From Arcticibacterium sp047623945 (GTDB taxonomy: Bacteria > Bacteroidota > Bacteroidia > Cytophagales > Spirosomataceae): DNA of 64,000 nt. Made by a program: the position numbers and the translations under genes. The stretch spans positions 1 through 64,000 of the forward strand of contig JBLHOT010000014.1 in the NCBI GenBank assembly GCA_047623945.1. Direction: 5' to 3'. Below are positions 52,670-61,969 of this stretch, piece by piece. The notes beneath the pieces were generated by a model that saw only the letters and a program-made list of their open reading frames with translations, was not told the DNA's origin and did no database searches. The first letter of the stretch is position 1. Each line of letters opens with the position of its first letter.

Positions 52670-55498
52670 ATGAAATATTTATTGATAGTTCTTAGCTTAG
52701 CCTTATCGGCCCGGTTATTTAAGGGTCCAGGGGATGATAAAATGTATGTTCCTGCTGACCTGGAAGTTAGCCTATGGGCAGAGTCTCCTATGTTTCACAA
52801 CCCTACCAACATGGACGTAGATGCCCGTGGAAGAATTTGGATTACTGAGGCTGTAAACTATCGTGACTTTAATAACAAGGCCGAGGGAAGATTAAATTCT
52901 TCTAAAAAAGGAGATAGAGTAGTCATATTGGAGGATGTAGATCAGGATGGTAAAGCAGACAAGTTTACCATTTTTGCTCAAGATAGTCTTTTGGTGGCTC
53001 CTCTAGGTATGGCTGTTTTTGGTAATAGAGTTTTTGTGAGTTGTGCTCCAAACGTGATTGTTTACACAGATTTAGATGGAGATGATAGGGCAGATAAAAA
53101 GGAGGTTTTCTTGACTGGTTTCGGTGGTTTTGACCACGACCATTCTTTACACTCCTTTATTGCCACACCCTATGGCAAGCTACTTTTTAATACAGGAAAT
53201 GCGGGTCCTCACTATGTTCAAGATAAAAATGGATGGACACTACGGTCTGGGAGTATATATACTGGTGGTACCCCTTATGCCAAGGCCAATAAAGGAAATC
53301 AAAAAAGCGATGATGGACGTGTTTGGGTAGGAGGTTTGGCATTGGAGATTGAGCAGGATGCTACCAATCTGAAAGTTCTGGGTCATAACTTCAGGAATTC
53401 CTACGAGATAGCGATGGACTCTTATGGCAATATGTGGCAAAACGACAATGACGACCAAGTAATAGCTTGCCGAGCGGGCTATTTAATGGAAGGAAGTAAT
53501 GCTGGATATTTTTCGAAGGACGGTACGCGTCAATGGCAAGGTGACAGAAGGCCAGGTCAAGATATATTTTCGGCACATTGGCACCAAGAAGACCCTAATG
53601 TTTTACCGGTAGGGCATAAAATAGGAGCAGGCTCGCCCACAGGGGTTATGGTTTATGAGGGAGATGCTTTTGGTGAAAAGTATCAAGGTATGTTTTTAAG
53701 CTGTGAGGCAGGAAGGAATGCGGTCTTAGGATATCATACAAGTAAATATGGAGCAGGTTATAACCTAGAAGAGTTTGACTTTTTAGGTTCTTTACCGAGC
53801 AATGACGAGCATTATATTTGGAACGCCGATTTCCAAAATGACAAGCCTAAATGGTTTAGACCAAGTGATGCAGTGGCAGGAACAGATGGGGCCATTTATG
53901 TAGCGGATTGGTATGATCCTGTGGTGGGTGGTCATAAAATGAATGACAAAGAAGCGTATGGAAGAATTTATAGAATAACACCAAAAGGCAAAAAACTAAA
54001 ATCTCCAAAATTGAATTTTGAGACCTTAGAAGGACTTTTGAATGTAATTAAGAATCCAGCCGTCAATGTACGCTTAGAAGCTTTCAATAAAATTAAGGAA
54101 ATAGGAGAACAGGCCATTCTGCCAGTCTTAGATTTAGCTACGCACAATAATCCATATGTGGCTGCAAGAGCTGTTTTTCTTTTGTCAGAATTGGGCGATG
54201 CAGGCATTGATCATGTCAAAGGAATTTTAAGAAACGGGTCTGGTGACCTTCAAATTGCTGCTGCTCGAGCATTGAAAAATAAAGAGTTTGTGCTATCTGA
54301 ATTAGAGGAAATAGGTATAGCGAAAGCCTCGGCTGAGCTACAAAGGGAAGTCGCTATTTCTTTAAGAGATTTATCATATGCTCGGTCAAAGGACGCTCTG
54401 ATGGAATTGGCCATGTCTTATCTCCAAAAGGATGATTTTTTGTTAAACGCCATCGGAATTGGATTAAATTGTAAGGCCGCACAGTTTTTTGAAGACTATG
54501 CAAAAACTCTTCCTCAAGACCCCCTTAATATTTCTGAAACAGAGGCCAGTATACTTTTCACTATGCATCCTGTTGGTGGGGAAGCCATTTTTAAGACTAG
54601 AGCGGGCTCTCCTGAAATAAGACCCGAGTTAAGAAAGCAGGCCATTACTTCTCTGGCTTTCATAAATTCAGCCATGGCGGCTAAATACATGATTGCTCTT
54701 AGTAATTCAGAACTTACTGATGTGGCCGATCAAGCACAATATTGGGTAAGTTTCAGAAAGAATAATGACTGGGCCGACTTATTGGACTGGGAAGAAAGTG
54801 AAGAAGTTCTGTTAAGTGCCAATCAAAGAAAAATGATAGCTCTTAAAGAATCATTGTTGGACGAATCTGTGGAAATGGCACTAAGAGAAAAAGCTGCAGC
54901 TAGTTTGGCATCAGACACCTATGGTGGAAGACTGATTTTAAACCTAGCTGCCGCAAACCAACTATCCAAAGAAATGAAGTCGCTCATAAATCCATATATC
55001 TTTAGTAATCCAGATCTATCTATTCGAAGTATGGCCTCAGATTATTTTTCGCTTCCTGGAGGTCAAATACTCTCTATGGATTTAGCTGTAAATATGCCGG
55101 GAGAGACTGAAAAAGGAGCGTTGATTTTCAAGGAGAATTGTATGACTTGTCATAAGGTGGGAGAAAACGGGGCAGAGATAGGCCCAGACTTATCGCTCAT
55201 AAAAAAGAAGTTTGATAAAACGGGTCTGTTAGATGCCATTATGAATCCTTCCGCCAGTTTGGCTTTTGGCTACGAGCCCTGGTTGGTTACCTCTGAGAAT
55301 AATAGTTATTACGGTTTCATAGTAGCAGATGGAAAAACGCTTGTATTGAAAGATTTGGCCGGTAATAAGATAAGCATTAAATCTGAAAAGGTAATCTCCA
55401 AAAATCAACTAAAAAATAGTTTAATGCCAGACCCAGCTTCTATGGGATTAAAAGAAAAAGAACTGGCGGACTTGAGTGCCTATTTATTAAGTATTTAA
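52670..55498 (+). CDS. Cytochrome c-bearing propeller/HEAT protein (PVC-type membrane-bound dehydrogenase)
   Basis: 942 aa exported protein. After an N-terminal leader comes a PQQ-dehydrogenase-like beta-propeller (~25-430; TNMDVDARGRIWITEAVNYR in part, Ca-binding-like loops DVDQDGKADK and DLDGDDRADK), then HEAT-type helical repeats (~445-770; VAARAVFLLSELGDAG, DLQIAAARALKNKEF) and a C-terminal cytochrome c domain with CMTCHK near 824 and axial-ligand Met candidate in DAIMNPSASL. This architecture is the TIGR02604 type. It probably oxidises a sugar-like substrate outside the cytoplasm and hands electrons to its own heme. Stop of the isomerase lies 8 nt upstream. Confidence 0.88.
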   Translation: MKYLLIVLSLALSARLFKGPGDDKMYVPADLEVSLWAESPMFHNPTNMDVDARGRIWITEAVNYRDFNNKAEGRLNSSKKGDRVVILEDVDQDGKADKFTIFAQDSLLVAPLGMAVFGNRVFVSCAPNVIVYTDLDGDDRADKKEVFLTGFGGFDHDHSLHSFIATPYGKLLFNTGNAGPHYVQDKNGWTLRSGSIYTGGTPYAKANKGNQKSDDGRVWVGGLALEIEQDATNLKVLGHNFRNSYEIAMDSYGNMWQNDNDDQVIACRAGYLMEGSNAGYFSKDGTRQWQGDRRPGQDIFSAHWHQEDPNVLPVGHKIGAGSPTGVMVYEGDAFGEKYQGMFLSCEAGRNAVLGYHTSKYGAGYNLEEFDFLGSLPSNDEHYIWNADFQNDKPKWFRPSDAVAGTDGAIYVADWYDPVVGGHKMNDKEAYGRIYRITPKGKKLKSPKLNFETLEGLLNVIKNPAVNVRLEAFNKIKEIGEQAILPVLDLATHNNPYVAARAVFLLSELGDAGIDHVKGILRNGSGDLQIAAARALKNKEFVLSELEEIGIAKASAELQREVAISLRDLSYARSKDALMELAMSYLQKDDFLLNAIGIGLNCKAAQFFEDYAKTLPQDPLNISETEASILFTMHPVGGEAIFKTRAGSPEIRPELRKQAITSLAFINSAMAAKYMIALSNSELTDVADQAQYWVSFRKNNDWADLLDWEESEEVLLSANQRKMIALKESLLDESVEMALREKAAASLASDTYGGRLILNLAAANQLSKEMKSLINPYIFSNPDLSIRSMASDYFSLPGGQILSMDLAVNMPGETEKGALIFKENCMTCHKVGENGAEIGPDLSLIKKKFDKTGLLDAIMNPSASLAFGYEPWLVTSENNSYYGFIVADGKTLVLKDLAGNKISIKSEKVISKNQLKNSLMPDPASMGLKEKELADLSAYLLSI

Positions 55499-55520
55499 AG
55501 GGAAGGCTTACTTAAATTAC

Positions 55521-55551
55521 TTTTTCGAGCTTCCATCAGCTTATAATTTTG
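55521..55551 (+). promoter_or_regulatory. Possible promoter of the Gfo/Idh operon
   Basis: TTTT (55521-55524), 19-nt spacer, TAATTTTG (55544-55551): one mismatch in the -33 box and a full TAnnTTTG. It would start the long operon that begins at 55647. Confidence 0.5.
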
Positions 55552-55608
55552 GATTGTTTCATAATGGCTTTCTCATAAACTTGAATAAGAAAACTGCAAA
55601 GACTAAAT

Positions 55609-55634
55609 TGGGTTGTATTTAGAAATTCAACCCA
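55609..55634. promoter_or_regulatory. Inverted repeat in the leader of the Gfo/Idh operon
   Basis: TGGGTTG (55609-55615) and CAACCCA (55628-55634) are perfect complements across a 12-nt AT-rich spacer, 12 nt before the start codon. It could be an operator or an mRNA hairpin covering the ribosome-binding region. It has no T-run, so it is not a terminator. Confidence 0.55.
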
Positions 55635-55646
55635 TAAAAAGTTTAT

Positions 55647-56840
55647 ATGTCTCAGAGAATCACCATGCTCGGAACAGGCCTCATTGGCTGGTTTTATACC
55701 AAATCACTCCATGAACATAGAAGGCCCGATAGAGTAAACGTTATTTATTCTCGTAGTCAAGAACGAGCAGATGCTTTTGCTAAAGAATGGGATATCCCAC
55801 ATACGGCCATTGATATGGAAGCGGCTATCGCAAATCCAGAAATAGATTTGGTGGTTATTGGGTTGCCTAACGACTTACATTTAGAGGCGGTACGTTTATG
55901 TGCCAAACACAAGAAAGCAGTCTTATGCACCAAACCTTTAGGGAGGACAGCCGAAGAGGCTAAAGCCATGCTTGACTTAGTGGAAGAAGCAGGAATTTTT
56001 GGAGGTTACTTAGAAGACTTGGCTTATACACCAAAAACGCTTTCTGCTCTCAATTCAGTAAAAAAAGGCACCATTGGCAGGGTAACTTGGGTACGATCGA
56101 GAGAAGCACATCCAGGTCCACATAGTAGCTGGTTTTGGGATTTAGAAAAAGCAGGAGGTGGAGCCATTGTAGATTTGGGCTGCCATTGCATTGAAATTGC
56201 CAGAAACTATATAGGCAAAGATGTTAAACCCTTGGAGGTTATGTGCTGGGCGGCCACTCAGGTCAAGCCCATTGATGCGGAAGATAATGCCATTGCTCTC
56301 GTAAAATATGCAAATGGAGCCATTGCTCAGTTTGAAGTAAGTTGGACTTTCAGAGGTGGGATGGATTTACGTGATGAAGTTTCTGGGACAGATGGCGTGG
56401 TCAGGATTGATCACTTTCTTAGAACTGGTTTTGAGATGTTCACTGCTGGAAATGATGCTTCTTATATAGCAGAAAAAGCAGAATCAGATTCAGGATGGTT
56501 GTTTCCTGTTGGCGACGAGATAAATGCTTTGGGTTACTCTCATATGTTTACAGATATGTTTGATTCGCTAGAGAATAAAACCCCTCCCATGGAAACATTT
56601 TATGATGGCTATGTAGTAAATGCAGTCATAGACGCCTGTTATAAATCTGCTAAAACTAAACAGTGGGAGCCTATAGAATTAGCGGAATGGCGAGGGAGAA
56701 CTGATATTGTGGAGGCGAGTCCTTTTGTGGATTTCGACGACAAAAACTACATCATCAAAGAGGAGTTACTGCCAGATGGTAGAAAAAAACTCATTCTAAA
56801 AGATAAAGAGAGCGGGGAGATTCATCAACGCATTGTTTAA
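55647..56840 (+). CDS. Gfo/Idh/MocA family oxidoreductase
   Basis: 397 aa NAD(P)-dependent sugar or inositol dehydrogenase. The Rossmann start is MLGTGLIGWFYTKSL (residues 7-21); the usual Glu-Lys-Pro active-site motif reads CTKPLGR (near 94), so Lys and Pro are kept and Glu is Thr. The C-terminal alpha/beta domain includes GAIVDLGCHCIEIARNYIG with the catalytic Asp/His pair. First gene of the tight run to the right edge. Confidence 0.92.
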   Translation: MSQRITMLGTGLIGWFYTKSLHEHRRPDRVNVIYSRSQERADAFAKEWDIPHTAIDMEAAIANPEIDLVVIGLPNDLHLEAVRLCAKHKKAVLCTKPLGRTAEEAKAMLDLVEEAGIFGGYLEDLAYTPKTLSALNSVKKGTIGRVTWVRSREAHPGPHSSWFWDLEKAGGGAIVDLGCHCIEIARNYIGKDVKPLEVMCWAATQVKPIDAEDNAIALVKYANGAIAQFEVSWTFRGGMDLRDEVSGTDGVVRIDHFLRTGFEMFTAGNDASYIAEKAESDSGWLFPVGDEINALGYSHMFTDMFDSLENKTPPMETFYDGYVVNAVIDACYKSAKTKQWEPIELAEWRGRTDIVEASPFVDFDDKNYIIKEELLPDGRKKLILKDKESGEIHQRIV

Positions 56841-56852
56841 ATCATAAAATTA

Positions 56853-57638
56853 GTGGTAAAAAATAAGGTCATTGTTATCATTGGAGGCACCGCCGGAATA
56901 GGCCTAGCAGCTGCTGAGGCTTTCGTGGCTGCCGGAGCAAAAGTGGTAGCTCTGGGTAATAGGCCAGAAGATGAGAAAGTGGCCTCAGAACTATTAGGCA
57001 ATAATGGGAAAATTTTAACGGCAGATGCCACGGAGGAGGGTTCTGCGGCTTTGGCAATTCAAACGGCAGTAGAGTATTTTGGTACTTTAGATGGGCTATA
57101 TCATGTGGCTGGAGGGAGTGGCAGGAAATATGGTGATGGACCACTGGCAGAAGTAAGTAAAGAAGGTTGGGAGAAGACTTTAAACCTTAATTTGACAAGT
57201 GTCATGCTCTCAAATCAGGCTGCTATTCAGTGGTTTTTTAAAAACAAAAAGCCAGGGGCTATTTTAAATATGGGTTCGGTTCTTGGGACAAATCCTTCCC
57301 CAAAATATTTTGGAACAATAGCTTATGCTACCGCTAAAGCTGGTTTAATAGGTATGTCAAAGGCGGCAGCAGCCTATTATGCTGTGGATAATATCAGAAT
57401 CAATGTTTTGGCTCCTGGACTAGTGGACACACCTATGTCTCGTCGAGCATGTGATAACGAAGAGATTCAGTACTTTATAAAGTCAAAACAGGCTTTAGAC
57501 GGCGGCAGAAATGGAGGTACTGACGATTTAGTAGGTGCCGCACTCTATTTTTTATCGGATTATTCCAAGTTCACGACAGGCCAAGTTTTAAATGTTTGTG
57601 GAGGCTGGGAATTAAATGACGGACAAATATTGAATTAA
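56853..57638 (+). CDS. Short-chain dehydrogenase/reductase
   Basis: 261 aa. Start is GTG at 56853, 12 nt after the previous stop; no ATG lies near the conserved N-terminus. The nucleotide loop is IIGGTAGIGLAAAEAF (residues 9-24), with Gly-Gly in place of the usual Thr-Gly; the catalytic Ser lies in NMGSVLGT and Tyr-x-x-x-Lys in IAYATAKAG. DNA and motif set are complete, so it should be active on a sugar or polyol. Its stop overlaps the ROK gene start by 1 nt (TAATG). Confidence 0.92.
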   Translation: MVKNKVIVIIGGTAGIGLAAAEAFVAAGAKVVALGNRPEDEKVASELLGNNGKILTADATEEGSAALAIQTAVEYFGTLDGLYHVAGGSGRKYGDGPLAEVSKEGWEKTLNLNLTSVMLSNQAAIQWFFKNKKPGAILNMGSVLGTNPSPKYFGTIAYATAKAGLIGMSKAAAAYYAVDNIRINVLAPGLVDTPMSRRACDNEEIQYFIKSKQALDGGRNGGTDDLVGAALYFLSDYSKFTTGQVLNVCGGWELNDGQILN

Positions 57639-58528
57639 TGTACATCATAGGAATAGACTTAGGCGGTACTAACATTAAAGGTCTCATTATTAATGAAGCT
57701 GGGGAAGTCATACTCCAGCATCAAATTCCAACGAACGAGAAAGAAGGAACAGACTGGAAAAAGAATGTCAAAGACATGGCAGCTTTTCTAGTAGATACTT
57801 TTGAGGGTGACATTACAGCCGCTGGCTTATCTGCTCCCGGTCTACCGAATAAAGAGAATACCTGCATTGAGTTCTTGCCGAATAGACTAGATGGAGCAGA
57901 AAACTTTCATTGGGGAGATTATCTAGGCTTTAAGACGTACGTATTAAACGATGCACAAGCCGCTACTATGGCTGAGAAGAATTTTGGTGCTGCTAAAGGC
58001 ATGAAAAACTTTATCCTATTGACATTGGGTACGGGTATAGGTGGTGGAATTGTTATAAACAATGAGCTTTACCAAGGTGCCGCCCAGATGGCTGGTCACA
58101 TGGGTCATTTTACTATAAATGTGGCCACCGATGTAAAGAGCATTGTTGGCACGCCAGGAAGCCTCGAATATGCGGTTGGGAATTACTCCGTGATGGAGCG
58201 GTCAAACGGAGCCTATGCCAGCACCAGAGACATGGTAAAGGCCTATGAGGCTGGTGAACCCTTTGCTTCTTGGGTTTGGTTGAATTCTATTCGCACTTTA
58301 GCCTTAGCTATTGCCTCTTTGTCAAATGTCATTTCTCCAGAAGCCGTTGTCCTGGCAGGTGGGATAACTCTAGCAAAAGATGCTCTATTTAAGCCTTTGG
58401 AAGCTTTTTTAAACCAATACGAATACAGACCTCCAACAAAAACACTAAAAATAATACAAGCAAAGTTTAGCGATATGGCGGGAGCCATGGGTGCGGCAAG
58501 CTTTGCTTTAGAAAAGTTAAACAAATAA
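57638..58528 (+). CDS. ROK-family sugar kinase without the usual zinc site
   Basis: 296 aa. ATP-binding DLGGTNIKG (residues 6-14), catalytic Asp in LNDAQAATMAE and the second phosphate loop TLGTGIGGGIV are intact. The ROK zinc motif (CxCGxxGCxE after the GH motif) is absent: the segment after GHMGHF reads KSIVGTPGSLEYAVG with no Cys, near residues 150-178, keeping only the Glu. Such variants exist but the substrate is not glucose by default; N-acetyl sugars or uncommon hexoses are possible. Coupled to its neighbours by 1-nt overlaps at both ends. Confidence 0.9.
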   Translation: MYIIGIDLGGTNIKGLIINEAGEVILQHQIPTNEKEGTDWKKNVKDMAAFLVDTFEGDITAAGLSAPGLPNKENTCIEFLPNRLDGAENFHWGDYLGFKTYVLNDAQAATMAEKNFGAAKGMKNFILLTLGTGIGGGIVINNELYQGAAQMAGHMGHFTINVATDVKSIVGTPGSLEYAVGNYSVMERSNGAYASTRDMVKAYEAGEPFASWVWLNSIRTLALAIASLSNVISPEAVVLAGGITLAKDALFKPLEAFLNQYEYRPPTKTLKIIQAKFSDMAGAMGAASFALEKLNK

Positions 58529-59343
58529 TGGACCCAATTGACCAGTTTTTAAATCAAAGTAGCCAGATAATAGAGCGAGTTAAATCGCAGAAGAATACGT
58601 TAGAAAAAGTGGCTCAGACATTTGCCAAAACTATTATGGCAGGCCGAATGGTGCATGTTTTCGGCTCCGGACATTCGCGTATCATGGTGGAAGAAATGTG
58701 GCCTAGATATGGTTCATTTCCAGGGTTCAATCCTATTGTAGAACTGTCACTCACTTTTCACAATTTGGTGGTGGGAGCTAATGGGCAGCGTCAAGCCATG
58801 TTTTTAGAGAATGTGTCGGGGTTGGCAGAACAAATCATTCGAAACTTTGATGTTACCCAAGAAGATGCCGCTTTAATTATTTCATCGAGTGGGACCAATG
58901 TAGTGCCCGTAGAAATGGCAGAAATCTTTAAATCAAAAGGTATTCCGGTGGTGGCTTTAATTACTAAGGAACATTCTGCTAAGAGCGGAAGCAAACGATC
59001 CGATGGGAAAAAGCTAAGTGACTTTGCCGACTTTATTATAGATACCGGAGCACCTGCTGGAGATGCCATGGTGAAGGTAGATAATTTGGAGACTAAAGTC
59101 TCTCCGGGATCTACCGTGGGTGGAGCTTTACTCATTAATTGTATCAAAGCAGAAGTGGCAAATATATTGACCAAAGCTGGAAAGCCGCCAAAAGTCTTGA
59201 CCGCCGTGAGTAGTGTAGGAGCAGAAAAGGCCAAAGAGCTGTTTCAGGCGGCTTATGATGAACATGGCCACAGGGTGGCCAGAATGTATGCTAAGAATGG
59301 TACAACATCTTATGTTTCAGAAGAAAACAGGAAAGGACTATAA
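58528..59343 (+). CDS. SIS-domain sugar isomerase-like protein (UPF0309 type)
   Basis: 271 aa with one SIS phosphosugar-binding domain: VHVFGSGHSRIMVEEMW (near 42-58), ALIISSSGTNVVPVEMA (near 114-130) and VKVDNLETKVSPGSTVGG (near 187-204). Layout matches the UPF0309 group, whose members sit beside sugar kinases. It may isomerise or de-aminate the product of the ROK kinase. Overlaps the kinase stop by 1 nt. Confidence 0.88.
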   Translation: MDPIDQFLNQSSQIIERVKSQKNTLEKVAQTFAKTIMAGRMVHVFGSGHSRIMVEEMWPRYGSFPGFNPIVELSLTFHNLVVGANGQRQAMFLENVSGLAEQIIRNFDVTQEDAALIISSSGTNVVPVEMAEIFKSKGIPVVALITKEHSAKSGSKRSDGKKLSDFADFIIDTGAPAGDAMVKVDNLETKVSPGSTVGGALLINCIKAEVANILTKAGKPPKVLTAVSSVGAEKAKELFQAAYDEHGHRVARMYAKNGTTSYVSEENRKGL

Positions 59344-59345
59344 AT

Positions 59346-60251
59346 ATGGAAAGAAGAGATTTTTTAGCCGCCGTACCGGCAATAGGTTTAATGAGCAGTT
59401 TTAAGTCAAAAGAAAAACTGCCGATATCATGCAGTGCTTATGATTGGACTACTTTTTATCGGAGAAATGGTAAAGAGTGGGGTGATAATATACCGAACGA
59501 CATAGCAGAATATGCTAAATCTGGAATAAGTGCTTTGGAGCCAAACATAACTTCTGTGGCTTTGGCAATTGAACTCATTCCGCAGCTCAAAAAACAGGGC
59601 ATAAGTATGCCTTCTATTTATGTAAACAGTTTGTTACATGAAAAGGAAAAAGTGGAGGAGGGAATAAAAACAATATTGGCGATAGCAGATAGGGTAAAAC
59701 CCTACGGTACAAGCATTATTGTCACCAATCCTAGTCCTATTAATTGGGGCGGAGATGAGCTTAAAACAGATAGTCAACTAGCCGTTCAGGCGGCAGCCTT
59801 GAATAAACTAGGAGCGGCTTTAAGAAAGAAAGGAATTAAGCTTGCCTATCATACCCACGATATGGAAATGAAGGCCGGAGCTAGAGAGTTTCATCATATG
59901 CTTCAGAATACCGACGACGAAAACATGGGCTTTTGTTTTGACCTTCATTGGGTTTATCAAGGTTCAATGGATTCTGCCTTGGCGGTATATGACACTTTGA
60001 AAATCTATGGTCATAGAATTGTTGAATTACATCTTAGACAATCTAAAGATGGGGTTTGGTCCGAGGCCCTTGATATTGGTTTGGACATAGATTATCAAAA
60101 AGTGGCCAAAGAGCTTTTGAAAATCAATGTGACCCCGCACTTGGTAATTGAGCAGTGTATCTCCGAGGAAACACCAAAAACGATGACTGCTGTGGAGGCA
60201 CATCAAAGAGATTTGGTTTGGGTGAAAAAAGTCTTTAAAGAGTTTTTATAG
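59346..60251 (+). CDS. Sugar isomerase/epimerase-like TIM barrel, Tat leader
   Basis: 301 aa. MERRDFLAAVPAIGLMSSF is a short twin-arginine leader, so the folded barrel is probably exported. Core strands: AEYAKSGISALEPNI, KLAYHTHDMEMKAGAREF with likely metal-binding His and Glu, GFCFDLHWVYQGSMD, HRIVELHLRQSKDG and HLVIEQCISEE. Belongs to the same xylose-isomerase-like superfamily as the genes at 51792 and 61970 but is clearly not their recent copy. Starts 2 nt after the SIS gene. Confidence 0.88.
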   Translation: MERRDFLAAVPAIGLMSSFKSKEKLPISCSAYDWTTFYRRNGKEWGDNIPNDIAEYAKSGISALEPNITSVALAIELIPQLKKQGISMPSIYVNSLLHEKEKVEEGIKTILAIADRVKPYGTSIIVTNPSPINWGGDELKTDSQLAVQAAALNKLGAALRKKGIKLAYHTHDMEMKAGAREFHHMLQNTDDENMGFCFDLHWVYQGSMDSALAVYDTLKIYGHRIVELHLRQSKDGVWSEALDIGLDIDYQKVAKELLKINVTPHLVIEQCISEETPKTMTAVEAHQRDLVWVKKVFKEFL

Positions 60252-60260
60252 TATCGGAAT

Positions 60261-61964
60261 ATGAATGTTATAAATAAGGATAAAAGGAAGTTTGATGCCA
60301 TGGTCATAGGCTCGGGTATGAGTGGTAGTTGGGCAGCAAAGGAGTTTTGTGATGCAGGGCTTAAAACGCTCGTTTTGGAAAGAGGTAGAAAAGTAGACCA
60401 TATAGTGGACTATCCTACCATGATGACCGAACCTTGGGAGTTTGACCATCTAGGAAGGCTTTCGCAAAAAGATATAGATGAAAACCCTATTCTGAGTAGG
60501 TGCTACAACTATTATGAGGGGACAAAGCACTTTTTTACCAAGGATGCAGAACAACCTTATATTCAAGAAAAGCCATTTGATTGGATTAGAGGATACCATA
60601 CAGGTGGCAAATCACTGCTTTGGGCTAGGCAAACGCAACGTTGGAGTACGTATGATTTTGAAGGGCCTGCCAGAGATGGCTTTGCTGTGGAGTGGCCTAT
60701 TTCCTATGAAGATTTAGCACCCTGGTATAGTCATGTAGAAAAGTTCGCTGGAATATCTGGAAATTTAGACGGTCTTGATTCTTTGCCAGATGGTGAATTT
60801 CAGAAACCGCATAACTTAAGTTGTGTTGAAAAGCACTGGAGCGATAAAATTGCCGAAAACTATAAAGACCGACATTTAATTATGGGGAGGTGTGCTCATT
60901 TGACTGACCCGCAGCCCATTCATTATGAGCAAGGAAGGGCTAAATGCCAGCACAGAACTATTTGCGAAAGAGGATGTCCTTATGGTGGCTATTTTAGTGC
61001 AAATGCTTCCACATTGCCTTGGGCTATGAAAACAGGAAACATGACACTTCAGAATAATGCTGTGGTGGACTCGATCATATATGATGAGAAAAAGGGCAGA
61101 GCCGTAGGCGTGAGAGTGATAGATGCTCACAGCAAAGAAATGATAGATTATTTTGCCAAAATAATTTTCGTAAATGCTTCAGCTTTGAATTCCAACATGA
61201 TACTGTTGAATTCCAAGTCTAGTCGTTTTGAGAATGGTTTGGGGAATGATAATGGTTTGCTAGGGAAATACGTTGCTTTTCATAATTATAGAGGACAGGT
61301 TTCTGCGGAATACGAAGGTTTTAAGGACAAAACGACTGGGGGTAATCGACCGAATTTGGGCTACATTCCGCGTTTTAGGAATTTTTATAAACAAGAGACA
61401 AACTTTTTAAGAGGATATGCCACGGGCCTTTCTTCACGAAGACTAAGTAGTTCAAACAGCGATGGAATTGGGGAAGATTTGAGGTCTAATCTCCAAAAAA
61501 AGGAATTGGGGCCTTGGAGAATAGGTACGTTCATGCAAGCTGAGACAATACCTAAAGAGAGCAATTTTGTGGCTTTAGACAAAGAACTAAAGGACCCATT
61601 TGGGATTCCACAGTTAAGGATATCAGTAGATTATGACGACAACGATGAGAAAATGACTGTTGACTATTTAGAGCAAATGTCTGAAATGTTTGAGATAGCT
61701 GGGTTTAAAAATATAAAAACTAATGATGACCGCAGAAGTCCAGGCTTAGACATTCATGAAATGGGTGGCGTAAGAATGGGGAAAGACCCCAAAACGTCAT
61801 TGCTAAATAAATGGAATCAGCTACACCATTGTAAAAACGTCTTTGTGACAGATGGAGCCTGCATGACATCTACCAGCACACAAAATCCATCATTAACCTA
61901 TATGGCACTCACGGCTAGAGCCGCTAATTATGCCATTAGTGAATTGAAGAAAAAAAACTTATAA
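60261..61964 (+). CDS. GMC-family FAD oxidoreductase (sugar dehydrogenase type)
   Basis: 567 aa. FAD-binding start MVIGSGMSGSWAAKEFCDAG (residues ~14-33), insertion with CERGCPYGGYFS, then the catalytic end HEMGGVRMGKDPKTS and TSTQNPSLTYMALTARAA with the His-Asn pair. It resembles glucoside/sugar 3-dehydrogenases of Bacteroidota that usually have a small Tat-exported subunit; no such partner is visible before the right edge. No leader of its own. Inferred to oxidise a ring hydroxyl, perhaps giving a 3-keto sugar. Confidence 0.9.
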   Translation: MNVINKDKRKFDAMVIGSGMSGSWAAKEFCDAGLKTLVLERGRKVDHIVDYPTMMTEPWEFDHLGRLSQKDIDENPILSRCYNYYEGTKHFFTKDAEQPYIQEKPFDWIRGYHTGGKSLLWARQTQRWSTYDFEGPARDGFAVEWPISYEDLAPWYSHVEKFAGISGNLDGLDSLPDGEFQKPHNLSCVEKHWSDKIAENYKDRHLIMGRCAHLTDPQPIHYEQGRAKCQHRTICERGCPYGGYFSANASTLPWAMKTGNMTLQNNAVVDSIIYDEKKGRAVGVRVIDAHSKEMIDYFAKIIFVNASALNSNMILLNSKSSRFENGLGNDNGLLGKYVAFHNYRGQVSAEYEGFKDKTTGGNRPNLGYIPRFRNFYKQETNFLRGYATGLSSRRLSSSNSDGIGEDLRSNLQKKELGPWRIGTFMQAETIPKESNFVALDKELKDPFGIPQLRISVDYDDNDEKMTVDYLEQMSEMFEIAGFKNIKTNDDRRSPGLDIHEMGGVRMGKDPKTSLLNKWNQLHHCKNVFVTDGACMTSTSTQNPSLTYMALTARAANYAISELKKKNL

Positions 61965-61969
61965 AAAGT

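Noticed and set aside
58791..59234. Long open frame opposite the SIS gene, and similar opposite-strand frames elsewhere
   Set aside because: They lie inside well-supported genes, lack recognisable motifs and are rich in Ser/Ala as expected for shadow frames.
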